A stretch of 13,063 nt of DNA from CAZEGV01 sp964511645. Its GTDB lineage: Bacteria; Bacteroidota; Bacteroidia; Cytophagales; JAAEPT01. Made by a program: the position numbers and the translations under genes. Location of the stretch: positions 1 through 13,063 of the forward strand of contig CAZEGV010000066.1 of NCBI GenBank assembly GCA_964511645.1. The letters are read 5' to 3'. Below the pieces are notes generated by a model that had not been told where the DNA came from, did no database searches, and saw only the letters and a program-made list of their open reading frames with translations. Shown here piece by piece: positions 1-6,478 of this stretch; the stretch's first letter is position 1; each line of letters starts with the position of its first letter.

Positions 1-2
1 GA

Positions 3-119
3 GTCTAATTTAGATTGAATTGTTTTTTGCAATATCGAGGAAAAATGATTTAGCGTAACTAGTTACGGTAAATTATTTTAACGAAGAGAATGTAAAAAAC
101 AATTCAATCTAATTTAGAC
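3..119. repeat. 117-bp imperfect palindrome (MITE-like or long intergenic hairpin)
   Basis: The outer arms 3-28 and 94-119 are reverse complements at 25 of 26 positions. The inner arms 45-60 and 61-76 match at 14 of 16 and meet at a perfect AACTAGTT centre (57-64). The stretches between (29-44 and 77-93) pair poorly and differ in length by 1 nt. The whole unit could fold into one long hairpin or cruciform. It lies downstream of the thiF stop and carries no ORF. The compact size, terminal inverted repeats and lack of coding capacity fit a miniature inverted-repeat element or a dispersed intergenic palindrome. Only 2 bp lie left of it, so a target-site duplication cannot be checked. It is not a classic intrinsic terminator, because the T-runs lie inside the arms. 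Confidence 0.8.
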
Positions 120-219
120 GCAATATTACAATCAAAACGGTATTAAAGCTTAAGAAGAAATAAGATCAATAAAATATAACGGCGATTTGTGAATCTCACA
201 TCTCATTATCAACTATCCA

Positions 220-1278
220 TTATAAAGAGCCCATCCCATTCTTCAGAGAATACAAGTTTGTAAACTCATGCTCACTTTGTAAATACTGGATAATTTGCTG
301 ACTCGTAATGCCTTGTTGGCAATAAATTAGCACTTTTTGAGCCCTAGATATTTGCTTGATATTCGTTGTTATTTCTTTATAAGGGAAATTCACAGCTTTA
401 GTGAGGTGTTTTTTCTTAAATGATACCCCATCTCTAATGTCTATGATTTGAAATTCTTCAAAAGCTATTTCATCAAACTCTAATTCTTTTATCGTAGAAA
501 AATCTACCCCACAAAAAGCTTCGTAATTATCTAATAATTGAATAATGTCAGCACCTTCACTCCGCTCAATAGCAAAACTATGATGAATCATACTCAAAGT
601 GTTTATGGATAATAATTTACCGCTAAGAACACTTTTTGTTTGTGTAACGATTTTAATTACTTCGTTTGCTTGGTAGCAACCAAGTAAACCTGGAAGCACT
701 CCTAACACTCCAATATCACCGCAACTTGGCACATCGCCAGCACTGGGGGGAGTAGGGAACAGACAGCGATAAGTTGCACCGTTTTTATAATTAAATACCG
801 CTACTTGACCTTCGTACTTAAATACCGAGGCATAAACGAAAGGTTTATTTGTAATCACACAGGCATCATTAACTAAATATCGAGTCTGAAAATTATCTGA
901 ACCATCTACAATTACATCATGTGTTTCGCATAGAGTAATGGCATTGTCAGTATTAAACCGTTCTTGAAGGGCCTCAATTGTGACATAAGGGTTTAATTCT
1001 TGTAACTTCTTTTGAGCAACTAATACTTTAGGCAGACCAATGTCACCTGTATTAAAAATGATTTGACGTTGTAGGTTAGACTCCTCTACTACATCAGCAT
1101 CTAGGATGGTGATATGACCAATACCTGCTGCCACCAAATATTGTAACGCTGTAGCACCCAGTCCACCAGCACCAATTACCAATATTTTTGCTTTCTTAAG
1201 TTTTTCTTGTTTTTCTAAGCCAAAACCTTCCAGCTTAATATGTCTACTGTATCGTCCTTTTTCTTGAGAAGACAACAT
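220..1278 (-). CDS. thiF: ThiF/MoeB/HesA-family E1-like adenylyltransferase with C-terminal rhodanese domain
   Basis: The family adenylates the C-terminal glycine of a ubiquitin-like sulfur carrier (ThiS or MoaD) so that it can take up sulfur. Residues 1 to about 240 are the E1-like domain: nucleotide loop GAGGLG at 36-41, Asp60 ending the second strand, Arg71 in NLQRQ, Lys84 and DGSDNF at 125-130. Residues about 270-352 are a rhodanese domain with the active-site loop CQQGITS starting at Cys320, which probably delivers persulfide sulfur. The protein has 352 residues, usual for the fused form. Cys172 (YRC) and Cys186 remain where MoeB and ThiF carry zinc or catalytic cysteines, but the CxxC pairs are incomplete. 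The gene starts 1 nt after the thiH stop (TAA-G-ATG), which favours a thiamine role (ThiF) over molybdopterin (MoeB). It is the last gene of the series. The family is certain; the pathway rests on context. Confidence 0.88.
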   Translation of the reverse strand: MLSSQEKGRYSRHIKLEGFGLEKQEKLKKAKILVIGAGGLGATALQYLVAAGIGHITILDADVVEESNLQRQIIFNTGDIGLPKVLVAQKKLQELNPYVTIEALQERFNTDNAITLCETHDVIVDGSDNFQTRYLVNDACVITNKPFVYASVFKYEGQVAVFNYKNGATYRCLFPTPPSAGDVPSCGDIGVLGVLPGLLGCYQANEVIKIVTQTKSVLSGKLLSINTLSMIHHSFAIERSEGADIIQLLDNYEAFCGVDFSTIKELEFDEIAFEEFQIIDIRDGVSFKKKHLTKAVNFPYKEITTNIKQISRAQKVLIYCQQGITSQQIIQYLQSEHEFTNLYSLKNGMGSL

Positions 1279-1279
1279 C

Positions 1280-2404
1280 TTAAGTATGCTTCTGTAATGA
1301 ATGATCCCAATCTTTCCATACCGCCTCGTAACCTTGTTTATGTATCATCTCAGCTATGTTTTCTGGACTACGCTCATCCGATATTTCAAACTGCTCCAAA
1401 GCTTCTTCTTCGGCAGCATACCCACCTGGCTCTGTTTTTGACCCTGCCGAGTATGATGTTATGCCTAGTTTTAAGATATTATTCCTAAACACTTCGCATT
1501 CTCTAGTCGACATTGATAGTTCTACTTCTTCATTATAAATCCTGTATGCACAAATAAGCTGTACCAATTCTTTATCTGAAATATCTACCTTGGGTTTTAA
1601 TCCACCAGAAAAAGGTCTTAACCTCGGAAATGAAATTGAATATTTAGTCTTCCAATACTTGCGTTCTAAATAATCAAGGTGGCTAGCACAAAAGAATGAA
1701 TCCGTACGCCAATCTTCTAGCCCAATAAGGACTCCTAAGCCTATTTTGTGTACACCTGCTTTTCCAAGTCTGTCGGGTGTTTCTATCCGATACGAAAAAT
1801 TAGATTTTTTCCCTTTCGGATGATGTTTTTTATAATCCTCTTTATGATAAGTTTCTTGATAAACCAAAACGGAATGAATTCCTGTATCAATTAATTCTTC
1901 ATACTCATCTTGATGTAATGGTTGTACTTCTATCGAAACATTAGCAAAATAGGGTTTGATAAGTTCAACGACTTTTTTAAGATAAGGAACGCCTACTATT
2001 TGGTTCGCTTCCCCTGTTACTAGTAATATATGGTCGTAACCATATTTTTTGATGATTTCTACTTCTTTTAGAATCTCTTCATTATTTAAAGTTTTCCTAC
2101 GGACTTTGTTGTCCATACTAAACCCACAATAAGTACAAATGTTTTGACATTCATTAGAGAGGTACATTGGCACATACATTTGTATGGTTTTACCAAATCT
2201 TTTTTTTGTAAGCTCATGGCTAAGCTGTGCCATTTGCTCTAAATAAGATGCCGCCGCAGGAGAGATTAATGCTTTAAAATCTTCTAGGTCTCGTTTACTA
2301 TTTTTTTCTAATGCATATTCAACATCCTTGGCCGTTTTGGCATAGATGCTACTGGATACTTCTGTCCAGCTATTTTGATTAAACATGTCTTCGAATGATG
2401 TCAT
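1280..2404 (-). CDS. thiH: ThiH, 2-iminoacetate (dehydroglycine) synthase, radical SAM tyrosine lyase
   Basis: ThiH splits L-tyrosine into dehydroglycine and p-cresol using S-adenosylmethionine and a [4Fe-4S] cluster. Dehydroglycine goes to ThiG to build the thiamine thiazole ring, in the cytoplasm. The cluster motif CxxxCxxC is seen as Cys86, Cys90 and Cys93 (NECQNICTYCGFS). It is followed by the TIM-barrel section and a C-terminal stretch with SMSTRECEVFRNN and the glycine-rich GSKTEPGGY, typical of the C-terminal domain of ThiH. At 374 residues it is close to the E. coli protein (377). The ATG at 2404 shares its first A with the TAA stop of the preceding methyltransferase gene (TAATG), so the two are translationally coupled. 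thiF follows after 1 nt. The obligate partner thiG is not beside it in this window. Confidence 0.95.
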   Translation of the reverse strand: MTSFEDMFNQNSWTEVSSSIYAKTAKDVEYALEKNSKRDLEDFKALISPAAASYLEQMAQLSHELTKKRFGKTIQMYVPMYLSNECQNICTYCGFSMDNKVRRKTLNNEEILKEVEIIKKYGYDHILLVTGEANQIVGVPYLKKVVELIKPYFANVSIEVQPLHQDEYEELIDTGIHSVLVYQETYHKEDYKKHHPKGKKSNFSYRIETPDRLGKAGVHKIGLGVLIGLEDWRTDSFFCASHLDYLERKYWKTKYSISFPRLRPFSGGLKPKVDISDKELVQLICAYRIYNEEVELSMSTRECEVFRNNILKLGITSYSAGSKTEPGGYAAEEEALEQFEISDERSPENIAEMIHKQGYEAVWKDWDHSLQKHT

Positions 2405-3138
2405 TACTTACGAGCTACAATAATAAGGCGATTGCTTTCCTCAGCGTCAAAGTTAGCTAAATCATAGTTACCAAACTTGTTTTCAATATTAAACCCTACT
2501 GAACTAAAATAATCGTCAAATTTTTTTTCATCAATAATTTTCACACGTTCTTGGAAATTATACATTTCTCCCTTATCTGTAAAGTTGATTTTTTTAAGAA
2601 TAAAACCATCAACTACTGCTCTTGTAATATTAAAATCAATGCCATCCAAAGTTTTTGTTTCGGAAGCTACTAAGTTTTGCATTACTTTCTGAACATTCAT
2701 AAAGTCTAACACCATTAGTTTCCCTTTTTCTAATGACTCATACACACTTTTTAAAACCTTAATATCTTCTGTGTCATCATCAAAATACCCAAAACTTGTA
2801 AACATATTCAAGACTCCTCCCACCCCTTCTATAGGAATAGTGTTTCTCATGTCATGCACCCCGAAATGCAGTGTTGAACTCCCCATATGTCTAGCGTAAT
2901 CAATACTATTAGGGGATAAATCCAATCCTAATACATTGTATCCTAGTTTATTAAGATACAATGCATGCCGACCTTTTCCACAAGCAAGATCTACTAATAA
3001 ATCTTTTTTAGAGAAATCTAAAAAATCAGTGATATTTTTAATAAATCGTTCTGCTTCTATATAATCTCTATTTTGATATAAAATATGATAGTATTTAGTA
3101 TCAAACCATTCGGTGAACCATTCTTTTGATTTCCTCAT
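2404..3138 (-). CDS. class I SAM-dependent methyltransferase, substrate unknown
   Basis: This is a soluble 244-residue protein with the Rossmann methyltransferase fold. Motif I is VDLACGKGRHAL (49-60). An acidic end of strand 2, GLDLSPNSIDYAR (71-83), would bind the SAM ribose, and HDMRN (95-99) and the aromatic stretch GYFDDDTED match motifs II and III of the Methyltransf_25/11 group. The N-terminus, with several Trp and Tyr residues (KEWFTEWFDTKYYHILYQNRD), is shared by many Bacteroidota homologues whose substrate is unknown. Start and stop are both TAATG overlaps, with the apbE stop upstream and the thiH start downstream, so it lies inside the operon. Context allows a role in thiamine or flavin metabolism, but nothing in the sequence shows it. 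A small-molecule substrate is the likeliest guess. Confidence 0.88.
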   Translation of the reverse strand: MRKSKEWFTEWFDTKYYHILYQNRDYIEAERFIKNITDFLDFSKKDLLVDLACGKGRHALYLNKLGYNVLGLDLSPNSIDYARHMGSSTLHFGVHDMRNTIPIEGVGGVLNMFTSFGYFDDDTEDIKVLKSVYESLEKGKLMVLDFMNVQKVMQNLVASETKTLDGIDFNITRAVVDGFILKKINFTDKGEMYNFQERVKIIDEKKFDDYFSSVGFNIENKFGNYDLANFDAEESNRLIIVARK

Positions 3139-4217
3139 TACTCCTTCTCGAATCCTTGTGACTTGTATTGCTTAAGCTCTTGCTTATCGCTATAAATGAA
3201 ATACACTTCTAAATCGTTCCTTTGTTCACTGTTTTTTATTGCTTTTGTAGCTCCCATCGCCATAAAGGCGGTAGCATAAGCATCTGCTTCTAGGCAAGTA
3301 TTTGCAATTACTGAAACGCTTAACATATCAGTTGCCGCTACTTTTCCTGTATGAGGATTAATTGTATGCCCGTATTTTTTTCCTTCTTTCTGATAAAAGT
3401 TTCGATAATTCCCCGAAGTAGCGATTGCTTTGTTGTGTAAAGGAATGGCTAAGACTACGCTTCTTTTGCTCTGGTTTGGCTCTTCAATTCCAATTCTCCA
3501 AGTTTTTTTCTTTGAGTTTTTACCTTTACAAACTACCTCTCCGCCAATCTCTACCATATAATCGTGAATGTTTTTCCCATCTAAAAACTTAGCCACAACA
3601 TCCGAAGCATAACCTTTTGCAATTGCACTAAAATCTAATTGTAATTTGGGATGAGTTTTGTACAAACAAGCATCCTTAACTGTGAGTTTGTCTACGCCTA
3701 CGTATAACATGATACTATCAATTTCTCCCGAGGACGGTAGTGTGTCCTGAGGTTTTTTATAACCAAATCCCCAAGCGTTTACCAGAGGCATTACTGTTGG
3801 GTCAAAGTAGTTGTTTGTGTTTCGGGCTATTTTTTTCGCTTCCGCTAAAACAAAAAGAAACCTTTCCGACACATTACAAACAAAATCCGATTGATTAAAA
3901 ATAGATATTTCAGATTCGGGGATGTATGTAGAAAACGTTTGATTAAAATCTATTAACAAGTTTTTGATCTCTTTCTCGTAATTACGATTATCGGCAATAT
4001 ATTTAATTGTAAACGGGATATGTCCCATTGTTTCTCCCTCAATCGTGCACATACCATTGTTATACACAAAACCGTTTATCAGTTCTTGTTGAGGGGTTTG
4101 CTCTTCTACTTGACGATTACGATACTTATAAACTGCATAGCAGAGTAGCAGTAATACTATTGGGTATATTTTACTCTTATGAAATATTTTCTTCCATAAC
4201 CTCTCATTCTCTTCCAT
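3138..4217 (-). CDS. apbE: ApbE-family FAD:protein FMN transferase, membrane anchored
   Basis: ApbE attaches FMN from FAD through a phosphoester bond to Thr or Ser of exported flavoproteins such as the NqrB/NqrC and RnfG/RnfD subunits. Visible family motifs are FDPTVMPLVNAWGFG (138-152), LDFSAIAKGYASD (194-206), VEIGGEV (222-228), TSGNYRNF (267-274), HTINPHTG (284-291) and LEADAYATAFMAMG (309-322); the last includes the acidic metal-binding region. Residues 17-30 are hydrophobic (IYPIVLLLLCYAVY) after a basic stretch, giving an uncleaved anchor or a poor lipobox ending at Cys26, with the enzyme outside the inner membrane. Its length of 359 residues is normal. It lies 2 nt after the small anchored protein gene and overlaps the methyltransferase start by 1 nt. 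No flavoprotein target is in the window. Confidence 0.95.
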   Translation of the reverse strand: MEENERLWKKIFHKSKIYPIVLLLLCYAVYKYRNRQVEEQTPQQELINGFVYNNGMCTIEGETMGHIPFTIKYIADNRNYEKEIKNLLIDFNQTFSTYIPESEISIFNQSDFVCNVSERFLFVLAEAKKIARNTNNYFDPTVMPLVNAWGFGYKKPQDTLPSSGEIDSIMLYVGVDKLTVKDACLYKTHPKLQLDFSAIAKGYASDVVAKFLDGKNIHDYMVEIGGEVVCKGKNSKKKTWRIGIEEPNQSKRSVVLAIPLHNKAIATSGNYRNFYQKEGKKYGHTINPHTGKVAATDMLSVSVIANTCLEADAYATAFMAMGATKAIKNSEQRNDLEVYFIYSDKQELKQYKSQGFEKE

Positions 4218-4219
4218 TA

Positions 4220-4591
4220 TTACTTAACCTTTTCTACTTTAGTGATAAAATATTCTGTTTCTCCCCACCAAGGTAAAGTGAAGTGCTTTTGTTCATAATT
4301 AAGCCTCACACGATATCCGTATTCCATTGCTTTATTTACACTATCTACAACAGACTGTTCTCTAACCGAAAAAGACCAAGTAGTGGTAGCCGCACCATCT
4401 CCATCCGAATCTTGAAGACCACCTACATCGAGTTGACCTTCCCAAGTTTTAAAAACCCAACCTTTGTGACTCATTTTCATTAACCTTCCTGCTCTAATAC
4501 CTTCACTAAAGCTTCCAAAGTAAAAATAACTTCCTGACCCAATTAAAATCAGAAATAAAGAGATGACTGTAATAATAAATATTCTTTTCAT
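4220..4591 (-). CDS. conserved small membrane-anchored protein of Bacteroidota, function unknown
   Basis: The protein has 123 residues. An N-terminal transmembrane anchor, MKRIFIITVISLFLILIGSG (1-20), carries a small domain on the outer face with the conserved-looking stretches SEGIRAGRLMKMSHKGWVFKTWEGQL and LNYEQKHFTLPWWGETEYFITKVEKV. I recognise this from Bacteroidota proteins often labelled '6-phosphogluconate dehydrogenase'. The label cannot be right here, because there is no Rossmann domain and the chain is about a quarter of that enzyme's length. The acidic insert DSDGDGA (62-68) could bind a cation. It sits 2 nt upstream of apbE and 29 nt downstream of trmN6. The tight link with apbE suggests work on the periplasmic side of the membrane, but no function can be assigned. 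Confidence 0.85.
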   Translation of the reverse strand: MKRIFIITVISLFLILIGSGSYFYFGSFSEGIRAGRLMKMSHKGWVFKTWEGQLDVGGLQDSDGDGAATTTWSFSVREQSVVDSVNKAMEYGYRVRLNYEQKHFTLPWWGETEYFITKVEKVK

Positions 4592-4620
4592 GCTCGCAAA
4601 TTACAAAATACTAAAAGCTT

Positions 4621-5379
4621 CTATTTCATTTTGAGATAAAAACCTCGTGTCAACCGAATATATTCTGCTGTATAGTCATGTCTTGCCTTTTCTATTATTA
4701 GTTTTTCTGTCTTTTGCTCTACTACATTGTTGTCTAGCGTAAACTGCCACATTACCCTTTTAGCCATGGTGGATTTTATCGTAGGATAAACTAAACACTT
4801 CTTTTTAATAAAAAAACCATGTTTACAAGCTATAGTTTCTATTAACCCTTCAGAATTAAAAGGAAAAATTAAAGCAAACTCACTTTTACTTATTAGGATT
4901 TTTTTCGCTTTCATAAATAAATCTTCAGGAAGTAGAGCAGACGTATGTCTTGCGAGATTTCTTTTCCGTACATCACTTTCTAAAGAATCAAGAAAAAAGG
5001 GGGGATTGGAAACTAACAAGTCAAACTTATCTTCTGAATTAAAATCAGACAGAGCTGCGTGCAATACTTTGATTTTTTTTGCATAAGGTGAAAGAGCTAC
5101 GTTATCTAAAGCTTGAGTATAGGCATCTTTTTCAATATCAATAGCGGTGATGTTAGCATTTTTGTTCCGTTGAGCTAACATTATAGAGATAAGACCTGTT
5201 CCGGCACCTATGTCTAGGATATTTTTTTTGTTTTCACAATCAAGCCAAGCACCCAATAAAACACCATCTGTTCCTACTTTCATTCCTACATTATCATGTA
5301 AAATTTTAAATTTTTTAAAATAAAATGTAGATTTTTTCAATTTTGCGTTTACCTTTAGTGTAACTAAGCGTACAAACAT
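4621..5379 (-). CDS. trmN6: TrmN6/YfiC-type tRNA1(Val) (adenine(37)-N6)-methyltransferase
   Basis: The enzyme methylates N6 of A37 in tRNA-Val1. The family signature FKKFKILHDNVGMKVGTDG, continuing VLLGAW, is present near the N-terminus, followed by SAM motif I DIGAGTG (56-62 from this start) and the catalytic NPPF motif (125-128) of N6-adenine methyltransferases. The C-terminus HDYTAEYIRLTRGFYLKM is also typical. The frame is open to an ATG at 5433, but that would add unconserved hydrophobic residues and overlap the divergent glycosyltransferase gene. The ATG at 5379 is used here. A TTG at 5340, with AAAGG 11 nt upstream, would begin almost exactly where homologues begin and is a real alternative (239 residues). 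It may be first in the transcript that continues into the downstream series after a 29-nt gap. Confidence 0.9.
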   Translation of the reverse strand: MFVRLVTLKVNAKLKKSTFYFKKFKILHDNVGMKVGTDGVLLGAWLDCENKKNILDIGAGTGLISIMLAQRNKNANITAIDIEKDAYTQALDNVALSPYAKKIKVLHAALSDFNSEDKFDLLVSNPPFFLDSLESDVRKRNLARHTSALLPEDLFMKAKKILISKSEFALIFPFNSEGLIETIACKHGFFIKKKCLVYPTIKSTMAKRVMWQFTLDNNVVEQKTEKLIIEKARHDYTAEYIRLTRGFYLKMK

Positions 5380-5381
5380 AC
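5374..5381 (-). promoter_or_regulatory. trmN6: possible -7 element (TATGTTTG) for trmN6
   Basis: The minus strand reads TATGTTTG, matching the Bacteroidota -7 consensus TAnnTTTG. No TTTG is found about 19 nt upstream, only a T-run, so this is a partial promoter match. If real, transcription would begin downstream of the ATG at 5379 and favour the TTG start at 5340. Confidence 0.25.
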
Positions 5382-5392
5382 GTAAATGATAA

Positions 5393-6478
5393 ATGAAAAA
5401 AAAGATAATATTTACAGTTACAAATGACATCACTTACGATCAGCGAATGGATCGTATTTGTAATACCTTACATCATAATAAATATGAAATTTTATTGATT
5501 GGTAGAGGGTTTAAGTCTTCTACTGATTTAAACAAATCTTATCAAACCAAAAGAATTTATTTACTTTTTAATAAAGGAAAACTCTTTTATATCGAATATA
5601 ATATTCGACTTTTTTTTTATCTCTTATTTAAGAAAGTGGATATTATGTGTGCTATAGATTTAGATACAATCACACCTAACTTTATTGTTTCTAAACTCAA
5701 AAAAAAAACATTCGTGTATGATTCCCATGAATATTTTACTGAGATGATTGAGATTGTAAAACGCCCTTTTATAAAAAAGATTTGGGAAAGAGTGGAATCA
5801 TTTATCCTACCTAAAACAAAATTCGCTTATACGGTCAACCAATCTATTGCGGATATATACAAACAGAAGTATGGCGTTGACTTTAAAGTGATTCGTAATG
5901 CAGCAGTATTAGAAAAAGAAGATGTGACGAAGAAAATAGAGACTCCTTACTTAATATATATAGGTGCTGTAAATGAGGGTAGAGGCTTAGAGAAAATCAT
6001 TGAAGCCATGCTTCATGTCCCAATGGATTTATTGATTTGCGGAGAAGGTGATTTGTATGATGATTTACAAAAGCAAGTGAAAGAGCTCGGCTTAATAGAG
6101 AAAGTGAAATTTATGGGTTATGTACAACCTGGCAAACTGAAGAAAATAACAGCTAATGCCTATCTTGGGTATTTGTTGTTAGAAAAAGAAAGCTTAAGTT
6201 ATTACTACTCTCTAGCGAATAAATTTTATGATTATATTCATGCAGAGATTCCTCAAATCACATCTAACTTTCCAGAATACACTCGGTTGAATGAAACTTA
6301 TAATATCGCAAAATTGGTGAAACTAGATGTTAATCAAATCATAAAAGTTACAAATGAATTAATAAATAATGAGGCTTTATATAATGAGTTAAAACAAAAT
6401 ACAAAAAGAGCTAAACAAGATTTAAACTGGCAAGTAGAGGAGAAGAAATTAATTGATTTTTACGCCAAAATAGAATGA
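5393..6478 (+). CDS. GT4-type glycosyltransferase (GT-B fold)
   Basis: This 361-residue protein probably moves a sugar from a nucleotide-sugar to a surface polysaccharide or glycolipid on the cytoplasmic face of the membrane. The N-terminal half opens with KKIIFTVTNDITYDQRMDRIC, a start I associate with a Bacteroidota GT4 group, and has YDSHEYFTE (109-117). The C-terminal donor domain has GAVNEGRGLEKII (191-203), LICGEGD (214-220), FMGYVQPGKL (240-249) and SLSYYYSLANKFYDYIHAEIP (267-287), where the usual EX7E-like donor site lies. Acceptor and donor cannot be told. The ATG at 5393 diverges from trmN6, with starts only 13 nt apart. The stop overlaps the miaA start (ATGA). Two long homopolymers lie inside it: T9 at 5610-5618 and A10 at 5699-5708. 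Confidence 0.9.
   Translation: MKKKIIFTVTNDITYDQRMDRICNTLHHNKYEILLIGRGFKSSTDLNKSYQTKRIYLLFNKGKLFYIEYNIRLFFYLLFKKVDIMCAIDLDTITPNFIVSKLKKKTFVYDSHEYFTEMIEIVKRPFIKKIWERVESFILPKTKFAYTVNQSIADIYKQKYGVDFKVIRNAAVLEKEDVTKKIETPYLIYIGAVNEGRGLEKIIEAMLHVPMDLLICGEGDLYDDLQKQVKELGLIEKVKFMGYVQPGKLKKITANAYLGYLLLEKESLSYYYSLANKFYDYIHAEIPQITSNFPEYTRLNETYNIAKLVKLDVNQIIKVTNELINNEALYNELKQNTKRAKQDLNWQVEEKKLIDFYAKIE

Noticed and set aside
3..119. The palindrome ends (GTCTAAT ... TTTAGAC) resemble integron attC core sites (RYYYAAC ... GTTRRRY), and its length is like that of chromosomal integron repeats.
   Set aside because: The key C and G next to the cleavage point are both changed, the arms pair over 26 nt without the extrahelical bases typical of attC, and no integrase, cassette genes or further repeats are in the window.
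188..200. Short hairpin TGTGA-ATC-TCACA downstream of thiF as a possible operon terminator.
   Set aside because: It has only a 5-bp stem with a 3-nt loop and no T-run after it in the direction of transcription.
1240..1538. Plus-strand open frames opposite the thiH/thiF junction.
   Set aside because: They are shadows of conserved coding sequence on the minus strand with no domain features.
4592..5433. Possible TPP riboswitch controlling thiH-thiF.
   Set aside because: No CTGAGA/ACCTGA-type thi-box was noticed, and the joints before thiH and thiF are 1-nt overlaps or gaps. Control, if any, would have to act far upstream.
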